DNA from: Chara braunii
Lineage: Eukaryota; Streptophyta; Charophyceae; Charales; Characeae
Assembly: GCA_003427395.1 (NCBI GenBank)
Contig: BFEA01000755.1
Coordinates: 73,241 to 119,676 of the forward strand
DNA: 46,436 nucleotides
Direction of reading: 5' to 3'
This document shows positions 10,510 through 19,958 of this stretch, piece after piece. Position numbers and translations under genes: made by a program. Within the stretch, counting starts at the first letter, position 1. Each line of letters opens with the position of its first letter. The notes under the pieces are model-generated. The model was given only the letters and a program-made list of their open reading frames with translations. It searched no databases and was not told the origin of the DNA.

Positions 10510-10583
10510 TTATATATATTTTTTGGCCTGGCCGTGCAAGTGATCCTGGACCACTCTGGTAGCCTAGATAATATGTCTAAGAT

Positions 10584-10680
10584 CAGGGTTGCCAGCGTTC
10601 GGGATGGGCCGAATGCCCGAACCTGAACGCCCGAACGTACGGGACCCCTTCGGAAGGCGTTCGGCTGTTCCGGCCGAACG

Positions 10681-10712
<32 letters not shown>

Positions 10713-11358
10713 AAAAATTTTGAAAAACAAATATGTTATGGAGAAACATAAATTAAACAACATTTGCCCAGGCACTGTATCCAAATTCTTTACCAAATTT
10801 GAATTAAAAAACAAATACAAAAAATAAACACTATGATAAAAATAAGAAAAAATAAAAAGAGAATTAAAATGAGTAAGTGTGCGAGCACCTTTTCGACACC
10901 GCCATCGTTGCCGATTTTTAATTATTTTTTGGAATTGACCATTGCCCTGAAAATTTACAGATATGTAGTTTACATAATCAATAAATCATTAACATTTTTT
11001 TAAAAAATAATAAAATAATAGAACTTTTTAGACCCCGAAATAAAGTGAAAACAAAAAGTTAAAAGTGAAAAAAAAACAAAATAGTGAGTGGGCAAGCACG
11101 TTTTGACACCCCCATCTTTGACGATTTTTAATGTTTTTTTGGCTTAGCAGAATGACTTCAAAATTTATAGGCGTTTAGGTTACATCATAAAGCACTCACA
11201 AAAAACAAATTCATAAAAAAAAAAGTTATTTTTAGGCCCCAAAATTTATTTTGGCGGGGGCCGAACCTGGAGGTGTTCGGCCCCCGAACGGGACCCCGAA
11301 CGCCCGAACGTTCGGGGGCCATCCCGGGGGCCCCCGAACATTCGGTCAGGTAACCCTG
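10584..11358 (+). mobile_element. Family A element, long form, perfect 8-bp duplication
   Basis: CAGGGTTGCCAG...GGTCAGGTAACCCTG, 775 bp, with flanks TCTAAGAT (10576-10583, 11359-11366) identical and not low complexity. Internal order: GTTCGGGATGGGCCGAA block, A tract, module (ATATGTTATGGAG), repeat copy 1 (CACCGCCATCG), repeat copy 2 (CACCCCCATCTTTG), right block with GTTCGGCCCCCGAACG. The best evidence in the window for the family boundaries. Confidence 0.93.
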
Positions 11359-11618
11359 TCTAAGATTAAAAAAAAAAAATTGCCATCATTCGTAAATCAA
11401 TAAGTAATGCATTAGAATGCCACTTATTATTATACTAATGCTAAATATGGTAAGATACCTGCCAAAGTACAATAAGACCCGCTAAACTCTCACTTGACAA
11501 AATGACAGTTTATGTCACGTATTTGGTTGTGAATCCAACAAGGTGATTTTGACCATTGAAAGCAATGAAACCTCGGGGTATCTAGAATTAACAGAGTAAA
11601 AAAAAATACATTTTGCAT
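11359..11618. other. Short unassigned spacer
   Basis: Nothing supported beyond an A run. This is one of the few stretches between elements with a more mixed base composition. Confidence 0.4.
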
Positions 11619-13053
11619 CAGGGTTGCCGGGGTTCGGGACGGGCCGAACGCCCGAACGTTCGGCATCCCCTCTCGACACGTTCGGTCGTTCGTTGACAAA
11701 AAAAAAAACAAATCCAATTAAAAATATATATATATATGTTATGCAGAAAAATTAACGGAACAATATTTGCCTCAACGTTACATTCAAATTCTCTACCAAA
11801 TTTGAAATAAAAATCAAATACTCAAAGTAAATAATAATAATAAAAATTAGAAAAAATAAAACGAGAATGCAATTATTGAGTGGGCGAGCACGTTTTTGAC
11901 ACCGCCATCTTTGATGACTTTTTTTTTTTTTTTTTGTCATTGAAAAATGCCATGAAAATTTATATATGTGTATTTTACATAATAGGGAATGTACAAATAA
12001 AGTTTGAAAAAATAATATTTTTTTTCATGCCGCAAAATAAAGGAAAAAGAAAAAGTGAAAAAAAAAAAAGAAAAAAAAATAGTGAGTGGGCAACCAAGTT
12101 TTTACACCACCATCTTTGCCGATTTTTCTTTTTTTTTTGGCCAAGAAGAATGACTTCAAAATTTAGAGGAAGATACCTTACATCAAAGAAAATTCACAAA
12201 AAAATATTAAAAAAATATATATATATATATACAAGGTTACCTGATCGAATGTTCGGGGGCTCCCGGGCTGGCCCCCGAACGTTCGGGCCCTCGGTTGTTC
12301 GGGGTTCCGTTCGGGGGCCGAACACCTCCAAGTTCGGCCCCCGCCAAAAAAAGATTCGGGGTCTAACAATAAGTTTTTTTTTCTGAAGGTTTTTTTGTGA
12401 GTTCTCTATGATGTAACCTACACGCCTATAAAGTTTGAAGCCATTCTGTTAATCCAAAAAAACATTAAAAATCGTTAAAGATGGGGGTGTCAAAACGTGC
12501 TCGCCCACTCACTATTTTGTTTTTTTTTCACTTTTAACTTTTTGTTTTTACTTTATTTCGGGGCCTAAAAAAATTTATTATTTTTTGAAAAATTTTTAAT
12601 GAGTTATTGATTATGTAAACTACATATCTGTAAATTTTAAGGGCATTTGTCAATGCCAAAAAATAATTAAAAATCGGCAAAGATGGCGGTGTCGAAAAGG
12701 TGTCGGCACACTCACTCACTTTAATTCTTTTTTTTTATTTTTTTATTTTTATCATAGTGTTTATTTTCTGTATTTGATTTTTAATTCAAATTTGGTAAAG
12801 AATGTGGATGTAGTGCCCAGGAAAATGTTGTTTAGTTTATTTTTCTCCATAACATCTGTTTTTTTTGGAATTTTTTGAAAACTTGGTTCGGGCGTTCGGT
12901 GAAACGCCGACAACCCTGTATATATATATAGGTGCCAAAATATTTTTTTGCGGGTCCGAACCCCTTCAGGCTCAGCCCCAGCATGGGGACCGGAACGACC
13001 AAACGTTCGGGGTTCAACTTAGGGGCCTCCGTACGTTCCGCCTGGCAACCCTG
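11619..13053 (+). mobile_element. Family A element containing another family A element
   Basis: Outer ends CAGGGTTGCCGG and CTGGCAACCCTG carry perfect 8-bp flanks TTTTGCAT (11611-11618, 13054-13061). The right part resumes at about 12930 (GGTGCCAAAATATTTT) after the nested copy 12232-12918. Confidence 0.88.
12232..12918 (-). mobile_element. Nested family A element, reversed
   Basis: CAAGGTTACCTG...GCCGACAACCCTG, 687 bp, inserted in a TA run of the outer A element. Two internal repeat copies are visible (GATGGGGGTGTC and GATGGCGGTGTC on the plus strand). The terminal GC-rich block at the right is shortened. Confidence 0.8.
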
Positions 13054-13061
13054 TTTTGCAT

Positions 13062-14360
13062 AAATAAAAAAAAATAAAACCTTAATGGCCATAATTTTTC
13101 AATTTGTGAAGGAAGAATCATACGAATTTATATACATATAATACACATATATATTTGCGTATTATGTATATCATATATATATTTATGTAAAAAGAGATGA
13201 ATATATAATTGAAGTATATTATAAATGTTATACATATGTATCATCATAGATTTTTATATACATGTATATATCATATATGTACATGCACATGTTTTTGAGA
13301 CACTGTTTTCGTAGGTTACTGCTGAGCAAAACAATGTGTCGATTGTTTGAAAGATATGTTAAAGCTGTAACTAGGCAAAGAGACACAACATGATCCCTAT
13401 GAAAGGATGACACACAAATCAAGAAATTGTTGGTTGAATTGGGTCTAGAGGTAGTGGTGGTCTAATCAAGTGTCTAAGTATCGTTTCCTGCTACAACAAT
13501 TGTGTTTTTTGGCAACCCGGTTTCTAGCGGTGATTACACAACACTAAAAAATAATTGAACCTCAAATGCCGCCCCCGAGGCCCGTATGTGATTAATTCAT
13601 ACTAACTCAGTTCTTGGTTCTCTGTAAATCTTGAAACTGTTTGTGAAGGGATGCTATCTAACGACTTGGTGGAGGGGGTAACATCAACCGCCCCAAATCG
13701 TTCGTTGTTTTCAAGGTCAGACTGGGAGATGACTTGAACTCAAGTGCAAAAGTGGGGGCATCCTAAAAACTGGGCCCGAGCCAACACAACATGTGAAAAT
13801 GAGGTTAGGATGGAGCCAACATAGCACGTGAAAAAGAGGTTTCAAGGGCAGCTTCATGTGGTGTGGGAGGCGCTCTGTCAATGTAGCCCTGCTGTGAAAA
13901 AAAATTCCAAATGGTGTGGAAGCCCCTCTGTCAGAATGGTACTGCTGTGGAAAGTGTGCAGAAGCTTCGAGGGCAATCTCGTAATTTCACCCAACCCGGG
14001 GGCCCGGGGAAGCCGTATCGTCCCTGAGGAGCCACTGTTTTGGGGGAATATCCGTTATTATTGGACTTCGAGGGTAATTTCGTGATTTCATAAAAAGAAA
14101 ATGTTGGCTTTTACGTCTTGGCAGTATACGGTGACGAGAGGCCAAAAGCGCGCGCTTTGAGGTCTCGCTCCACCGCTCGCGGGAATGCGAAATTTGTGAA
14201 TGTATCGTGCTGAGTTCGTAGGCGGGATACGTTGTCACATTTGGGCGCAGGTAATTCGTTAGTCAGGTGACACCCCGGACCGAAGCATTTTCGCTCCGTC
14301 CGCCCCGAAATGTTTGTCCCGCCGAGACGCGGCATGGCGTGTGGTGGCATTCACGCCAAC
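13062..14360. other. Transition from transposon DNA to mixed-composition intergenic DNA
   Basis: 13085-13320 is AT-rich with TATA/CATA runs. From about 13450 the composition becomes balanced. Two imperfect internal direct repeats occur at 13856-14090 (GGTGTGG...CTCTGTCA and TCGAGGG.AAT.TCGT.ATTTCA). No supported gene. Confidence 0.45.
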
Positions 14361-14450
14361 CTACTCGTGTTCCTCAGCGGCGTGCGAGAGTGCACGTTGC
14401 AAAGGCTACTCGTGTTCCTCAGCAGCGTGCGAGAGTGCACGTTGCAAAGC
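14361..14450. repeat. Two tandem copies of a 45-bp repeat
   Basis: Copies at 14361-14405 and 14406-14450, starting CTACTCGTGTTCCTCAGC, differ at only two positions by eye. The apparent Cys-rich translation is a by-product. Confidence 0.85.
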
Positions 14451-14980
14451 TGCCATAGCTAGCCTGCTGCAGACGGAGGATGATGCGGTCTGCGGTGTAA
14501 ACGTGCGCGCTCGATCATCATCCACTCATCGGGGTGAGTGTTTTCCCTTCTGCCCCGTCCATTTTCTCCTCCCTCAGGAGCACCTGACCTGCTTCTCTAC
14601 CTCCTCTTCTACATCGTCTCCTCCATCACCGCTCCCACCTTCTCCTCCCACACGCTTTCCTTAACCCCTTCACTTGTTCTCCCAGTCTCTCTCACTTCTA
14701 ATTCCGGTTCTCCTCGTCCTCGTCGTCCTCCTCCTCTGCTACTGCTACCTTTCCCAGTTCCTCCCTATCTCGACGGGGAAGAAATAGTTCGAATGCCGGC
14801 TTGATTGATTGATTGGTTGCCATTGGTTGATTGATTGCGTAGTTGACTTATTGATTGGTTGGTTGATTGATTACGTCATTGATTCGCTGCCATTCCTAAT
14901 AAGTAATATGTATGTGAGTACCGGATGAATAGGATGCCACGTGTTGGGTGCCAGACTGCCGTTCGTGTGGGAGAGGAGGG
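14451..14980. other. Non-coding, with a TTGATTGATT-rich patch
   Basis: 14540-14770 is pyrimidine-rich. 14803-14890 is built of imperfect TTGATTGATTGG repeats. A similar GATTGATT patch occurs in TMCO1 intron 2 (about 24463-24545). No gene. Confidence 0.5.
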
Positions 14981-15215
14981 GCATCGGGATCCAGACGTTA
15001 ATTAGTAACGGGAGAATCGTCCCGTTGAGAGGGGGTATACCCCTGGCAGGATGGCATCGGGATCCACGTCAGGCGGATGGACTAGAGGCATTACCTTGTC
15101 GGCTAAAGGCAGACGGACTACTAGAGGCCGCGTCAGGCGGATGGCATCGGGATCCAGACGTTAATTAGTAACCGGACAATCGTCCCGTTGAGAGGGGGCA
15201 TACCCGTGGCAGGAT
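14981..15215. repeat. 72-bp direct repeat, two copies 163 bp apart
   Basis: 14981-15052 and 15144-15215 both start GCATCGGGATCCAGACG and end GGCAGGAT, with about five differences. The spacer repeats the GCATCGGGATCC and GTCAGGCGGATGG motifs again, so this is a locally rearranged repeat cluster. Confidence 0.8.
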
Positions 15216-16675
15216 TCGCCGCGCGCGAAAAATAGTCACTCCGGACACAGCCGGCGGATTCGGCGCGCTCTCTCTCTCCAGCTAGCATCTGCCGCATTTT
15301 ATTAATGATCGAAGGCTGTTAACCATCCTCCTCCTCCGTCTCTTGTTTTCCCTGCATCTCGTCTGCCCAATTCACCAAAACATACCGGCAGCGCTGAGGA
15401 GCTTAAGGCATGAGTGCCGAGACTGCGCGCCGATGAATAGGCGAGACATAGGCCTGTGCCCGTCGAAGGTTTCTTCGAAACAAGCGATCCCGACAGTTGG
15501 TTCCCCCCGTCTTCCCCCTCCAGTACCATCAATCCCGACTCGACTATATTCTCAGAGAAGTATGGCGCGAGAGCTCCTTTTCAGCTATCCCAATGTACCT
15601 CTCTTCGGGATGGACTCCCCTTCTGGACCCGCCAGCCCTATACCCTCTTCATCGTCCCGATACCGCTGTGACTCCAAATATTTCTTCCCACATCCCGACT
15701 TCCTTCTCCCCGTCGCCAATTACTCTTCTCCCTCCCTTTCCCCCTTCCCGTCTAAGCTCTACACGACAGTCGGCTTCCACCATCCCATTTGCTACTCCTG
15801 CTCTCCCTCCTCTCCTCCTATCTCCCCATCCTGCCGTCAACGCATTGAAAAGAAGCTCATCAATCCACTTCCCCCCCTCACTATTGTCAGATCCTCTGGT
15901 ATCGATCAAGCCCAGCCACCTTCCCCCCCCTCACTCCTCTCTCCCCTTATCTGCGACGCCCGTTCGACTTTATCACCCAGCTTCCGAGTCGGCAGCCTTG
16001 GCCCTCCATTTTCATTTTTTGAATACCCTCACGCTGAACCCCTCTATCTCTCCCCCCCACCTCCTGTCCCATCACATCCCACCCCCTGAGGCAGCATGTT
16101 TTGCCCTCCTGCCACATCAAATCCCCTCTCCTACGTATCGCATCCATTCCTCCATACTACTTAGGTTCTTCTGAGATGTTGCCAGCCCTTACCGCCATAT
16201 TGCCATCTACGAATGAGGCGTCACTATACCACCTGCGCTCCAACGTGCAGACCAGACACACATCACCTTCTCTTAGCTAATACGAAATCCTTCTTCCCCT
16301 GCGAATGATGTCTGCCAGGTCACCACCACCTGTCAGCTACACCAAAACCTTCTTCCCCTGTGACCAACCTCCTCTATGTCGTGAAGGGGGCACCATCATC
16401 GCCCATATCTGATGCACCTACCACATTCAACACTCTATGATACGATTCAGTGTTGGTCGCCTTGGTCCGTCGGATCGCTTCTTCGCCGTTCTGCTCTCCC
16501 TCCTACCTGCTCTGCTTGTGTTTAGTTTTGACGAGGTGGGGAGGGAGAGAAGAGGGGTAGCAGCAGCCCCTAACGTTGTTGTACCCAGGAGCGTTATTAA
16601 CAGCGTCGAGTGTCGTATCATTCAGCTACGAGGCAGGTGCCTGGTCTTTTTTTCTACCACCTTCGTCGTGTGTTC
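15216..16675 (+). other. Pyrimidine-rich region without a supported gene
   Basis: Long C/T-rich stretch from about 15320 to 16170 that keeps two overlapping plus-strand frames open (248 and 225 codons). Both translations are low-complexity Pro/Ser and neither resembles a family. It might be a leader or regulatory region, but nothing in the sequence proves it. Confidence 0.5.
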
Positions 16676-16979
16676 GGCAATGTGTTATGTACTGGCGGGC
16701 ATGAAGGGCTATGCTGTGGACCTAATTTGGCTGTATATTTCGACGGGCAATCAGTCCTTTTTGATAGGCANNNNNNNNNNNNNNNNNNNNNNNNNNNNNN
16801 NNNNNNNNNNNNNNNNNNNNNNNNNNNNNNNNNNNNNNNNNNNNNNNNNNNNNNNNNNNNNNNNNNNNNNNNNNNCTTTTTGACAGGCAATGTGTTATGT
16901 ACTGGCGGGCATGAACGGCTATGCTGTGGACCTAATTTGGCTGTATATTTCGACGGGCAATCAGTCCTTTCTTTTGTTT
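16676..16979. repeat. Tandem repeat spanning an assembly gap (N at 16771-16875)
   Basis: The roughly 90 bases before the gap (GGCAATGTGTTATGTACTGG...) recur almost unchanged after it, starting near 16888. The 105 N therefore probably stand for a collapsed or unresolved tandem array, and its true length is unknown. Confidence 0.8.
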
Positions 16980-17305
16980 TGACAAGCGTTATTTTTTCGT
17001 CGATGCTGAGGATAGATTTGACCCAGCCGGGCTGTGGAGGGCTGTGGAGGTGTATGCTTGTGTGGTGTGCCCGCGGCTTGGTGATAGTCTTGTGTTTCCC
17101 TCATCTTAACAGGTGTGCTTGGCGGCTACAGCTGTGGGCAAAGTAGGTTATGATGGAAGCATTGGTAGGGTAGGGGCTCTCCAGACTCTCGGCTGGGATT
17201 GTTGAAAACCTTGATTGAAAACCGTTCTAAGAGAATTCCCGCCCAGATGAGGGATTCAGCGCGGGTGCTTCTATATGAGCGTCGAGTAACCGAAGACAGA
17301 CTTGT

Positions 17306-17437
17306 GTCCTTCGGGACATCCGGCCCGTTAAAATTGGAACGATACAGAGAGAGAGAGAGAAGATTAGCATGGCCTCTTTCGCAAGGATGACTGACACGCA
17401 TAAATCGAGAAATGGTCCAATTAATATTTAAAAAAAG
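17306..17437 (+). pseudogene. U6: U6 snRNA retropseudogene with A-rich tail
   Basis: GTCCTTCGGGACATCCG, AAATTGGAACGATACAGAGA, GATTAGCATGGCC, GCAAGGATGA, CACGC and AAATCGAGAAATGGTCC are all U6 blocks in order. It differs from normal U6 by a 5-nt insertion near position 18, an expanded GAGA run after ACAGAGA and a 3-nt insertion before ACACGC. It lacks the terminal T run, ending instead in TTAATATTTAAAAAAAG. Flanks GACAGACTTGT (17295-17305) and GACAGACTTTGT (17438-17449) form a target duplication with one indel, so this is a reverse-transcribed insertion. Confidence 0.88.
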
Positions 17438-17679
17438 GACAGACTTTGTTTGTACCACAGGAAGGTCTTTCACTGTGAAAGATGTGGAAGAAGTAATCCA
17501 TAGCGATGTTTGAGGTCGTCCGCTAAGTTGGGGTTTGTTGGTGGGACCGGTCGCTCGAATCGGAGGAGGTGAACTCAGACCTCGTGGACTTTGTGGTGAT
17601 TGGATTCTAACGCGGGCGGCAAGGACGTCCGTTCAATCTTTGAAGCGCCAATCTAGACCGTTGATACCTGATGGACCAC

Positions 17680-17734
17680 GGATCGAACGGATACTACACT
17701 CGATCTTACTTAGCCGGAAGGCGGAGAAAGGTAC
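17680..17734 (-). pseudogene. U2: U2 snRNA 5'-region-like fragment
   Basis: On the minus strand: TACCTTTCTC, GCCTT, GGCTAAG, a 4-nt duplication (TAAG), then ATCGAGTGTAGTATC and a weaker match onward. This follows U2 snRNA from its 5' end through the branch-point-pairing GUAGUA segment. Downstream sequence no longer matches U2, so it is a truncated or rearranged copy. Recognised from general knowledge of U2, not aligned. Confidence 0.6.
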
Positions 17735-17743
17735 TTACGAAAG

Positions 17744-17773
17744 TTTTTTTTTTTTTTTTTTTTTTTTTAAACA
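17744..17773 (-). repeat. Homopolymer insertion flanked by an 8-bp direct repeat
   Basis: About 25 T followed by AAACA lies between two copies of TACGAAAG (17736-17743, 17774-17781). This is what an extremely 5'-truncated, poly-A-only retro-insertion would leave on the opposite strand. Slippage is the alternative. Confidence 0.45.
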
Positions 17774-18062
17774 TACGAAAGGTTTTCAAAACGCCAATTC
17801 TAGGTATGAAAGGCAGTTTTCGAAAAGCGGGCCGCCGGAGGGTTGTAATGCAGATGCTATTGCTGCAGTCCCCCGTATAGAACGCGGGTCATCGTGTCTC
17901 TACTGAGCGTGAGATTCCCCCAGCCCCGTGTTTTATTCGGGGAAAGACTGTCGCGTAGACTCATGGCGACCCCAGGACCGCAAAAAATAAAATAGAAAAA
18001 GGTTCATCCTTTTCTGTTTTTGCGCGAGGAATACGTCTGCTGCTATCCTCCGCACGTCTGGT

Positions 18063-18243
18063 GCGAGGTCCCACTGCTTACTACCGTAGTAGCAAAGAGG
18101 ATTGGATTAATCCGCCTGAATATGGATGGGTTTTGAGCAGAGATGCAGAAGCGCAGATCAATTGTGATATTCTGCTCCCCTCCACGAACACGTCCAGATT
18201 CAGTCTTTCAATTCGATCCCCCTCTTTGCTAGTGGGACCTCGC
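18063..18243. mobile_element. Possible inverted-repeat element
   Basis: Begins GCGAGGTCCCACT and ends with its complement AGTGGGACCTCGC. An inner pair, AGCAAAGAGG and CCTCTTTGCT, extends the inverted repeat after a 15-nt interruption on the left. 181 bp; no clear target duplication and no second copy seen. Confidence 0.45.
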
Positions 18244-18728
18244 CCCTGGAGGTCGACCAGACGTCCAGCCTGGTAACTTGCGGTAGGATCAAGGCTTATA
18301 TAACAGAAGTGACGTATCCGTATCTGTAGCCGCTGGAAGTGTCGGCCTACAGGATGCCCGCCGCTGATGGCCATCAATTACCACTAGTATTAGTGACCCA
18401 ATGGAATTAGCCCTGTTCACCGAACGTGTCTGTTTGACGTATTGTCCCGTACAGTCGATGGTTTATGCTTGCAGTTAATCAGAGTCGTACGGGCGATACG
18501 TGTCGCCACTATCGTTATGTTCTTATGTGTAGTGCGTGGATGATCCTGAGTGGATTCGGCAGACTACCGTTTTCACCCTCATTGTGGCTGAACCGGACCG
18601 GAAAGATGGCTTGTATACATTTTCATTATCAGGGTGCGTTGTGTTTGGGGTAGGAGGGTAGTCACGACCGTAGCGTAGATTGCAGCGATCGATGGCCGTC
18701 ATAAAATCACCGAACCCGGGTGCAAGGG

Positions 18729-18844
18729 CCTCGCTCCGCTACTCACCACATACACAAAAGACAAAAAATATGGCGGTGTATGCTCCCATGTTCCCGCGGA
18801 AGATTCATTCTCATTTTGCACGTTTGGTGAGTAGTGGAGCGAGG
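18729..18844. mobile_element. 116-bp MITE, family E, copy 1
   Basis: Inverted ends CCTCGCTCCGCTACTCACC and GGTGAGTAGTGGAGCGAGG. The core contains ACAAAAGAC and TATGGCGG and is shared with the equally long copy at 23131-23246. Target duplication not clear. Confidence 0.8.
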
Positions 18845-19556
18845 CGGCCCTACATAGAAGCTTGCCCTTGTGACTTCGTTCAGTCTACCCTTGATTGATT
18901 AGTGCTCAGTCGCTTATTACTTTCTTTCCTTGTTTTGTTCAGCAACACTTTATTCTTCTCTCAAATTCACCTTTCACTGCCTGCCTACCGCTACTCCTAT
19001 GTAAGAGGTAGCTATGCTTGCAGGGTTCCCCTTCATATCGCCTCAGTCGCTTGTTACTTAGATCAATATCAATTTTAGTTCAATCTGACGAGGGGAAATA
19101 AGACAGGTAGGTCACTGTGGAAACATTTTGACCGTAATGGCCCTCTAGCAATGTACCTGCCTTTAGGATAATAATAGCAAAGAATGGAAGGCCAACTGCA
19201 GGACCTGCACCTGCTCCCTGTCGGTTTACCTCCGGTTAGTACAGCTCGAGTGGTGTGTGAAGGTCTCTTGTCCCAAAGTGGCATGCCACTCAGGCTTTCA
19301 GCTGTAGAAGAAGATAAAAAAAATGAATTCAGTTTTTCCTGTTTTTCTCTCTTTTCCTTCTTTTTCCCTTTTTTTCGCATTTGCGCTCTGATACTCTTGT
19401 GACAATACATATTTTCCTCTTGGGGAATGCATAGGTAGGTCAATTGGCGAATATAGGACATGCCCCGTTAAATTTTACCTGTCGGTGAACTTTAATTTAC
19501 CGATTACATGTGTTATCTTTTGTCATTTGATGCATCTTAGGTTTGCTGATGCATTT
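18845..19556. other. Intergenic, no gene seen
   Basis: Mixed composition; no family or RNA recognised up to the chimera's target repeat at 19557. Confidence 0.4.
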
Positions 19557-19572
19557 ATCTCTGGTGCGTATG

Positions 19573-19680
19573 GTCCTTTAGGGACATCCGTAAAAATTGG
19601 AACGATACAGAGAAAGAGAAGATTAGCATGGCCCCTGCGCAAGGATGACACGCGTAAATCGAGAAATGGTCCAAATTTTT
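19573..19680 (+). ncRNA. U6: U6 snRNA sequence, 5' part of a retro-inserted chimera
   Basis: U6 is the catalytic-core snRNA of the spliceosome. Here the whole RNA is present, from GTCCTTTAGGGACATCCG through ACAGAGA, ATTAGCATGGCCCC, AAGGATGACACGCG and AAATCGAGAAATGGTCC to a terminal T5. It is 108 nt, against about 102 nt for plant U6. The extra 6 nt lie between ACAGAGA and the AGC triad. No upstream sequence element or TATA box is seen, and its first base follows the 16-bp target repeat directly, so it is a reverse-transcribed copy and not a native gene. Confidence 0.88.
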
Positions 19681-19690
19681 ATTATATATG

Positions 19691-19942
19691 CCCACCTCAG
19701 GGTATCAGTTGTCGGGCAGTCGTTGGTGCTTAACCACATCAGGGGTTAAGGTGGATTATCACCTACAGTGTAATCAGTTAGGGGATTCTGCAGACTGTTG
19801 AGGGTTCAGCGTCTACTGATTGATGAGTCAGTCGGTGAAACTCCGACGAAACTGTTTGTCGCAGCCCCGCGGTTGTTGTCCTCTTCTCCCTCTCTGCCTA
19901 CGGTTTACCGGGCAGCTCTGTTTGACGATATATATACATAAA
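19691..19942 (+). mobile_element. Hammerhead-ribozyme unit H4, decayed
   Basis: Contains the part upstream of the cleavage site (CACCTCAGGGTATC... to CAGACTGTT) and the ribozyme region (19790-19860). The core is altered: CTGATGA is replaced by a TTGATGA with an extra GTCA before stem II, cleavage-site C is T, and stem III has a mismatch (GAAACTG). Stem II GTCGG/CCGAC is intact. Self-cleavage is unlikely now. Confidence 0.8.
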
Positions 19943-19958
19943 ATCTCTGGTGCGTATG

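Larger units (their letters stand above)
17438..18062. other. Non-coding DNA around snRNA-derived copies
   Basis: Apart from the U2-like fragment and the T tract listed separately, no gene is supported. Confidence 0.4.
19573..19942 (+). mobile_element. U6-hammerhead chimeric retro-insertion
   Basis: U6 (19573-19680) is joined through ATTATATATGC to a nearly complete hammerhead unit (19691 to about 19930) and a TA-rich end (ATATATATACATAAA). The whole block is bounded by a perfect 16-bp direct repeat ATCTCTGGTGCGTATG (19557-19572, 19943-19958). U6 fused 5' to another RNA with a long target duplication is the known signature of template switching during LINE target-primed reverse transcription. 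No LINE is present in the window. Confidence 0.85.

Noticed and set aside
15343-16174. Two overlapping plus-strand frames of 248 and 225 codons
   Set aside because: Both translate a C/T-rich stretch into low-complexity Pro/Ser protein; overlapping in different frames and resembling no family.
19691-19942. Active ribozyme in unit H4
   Set aside because: Core insertion, changed C3, changed cleavage base and stem III mismatch make cleavage unlikely.
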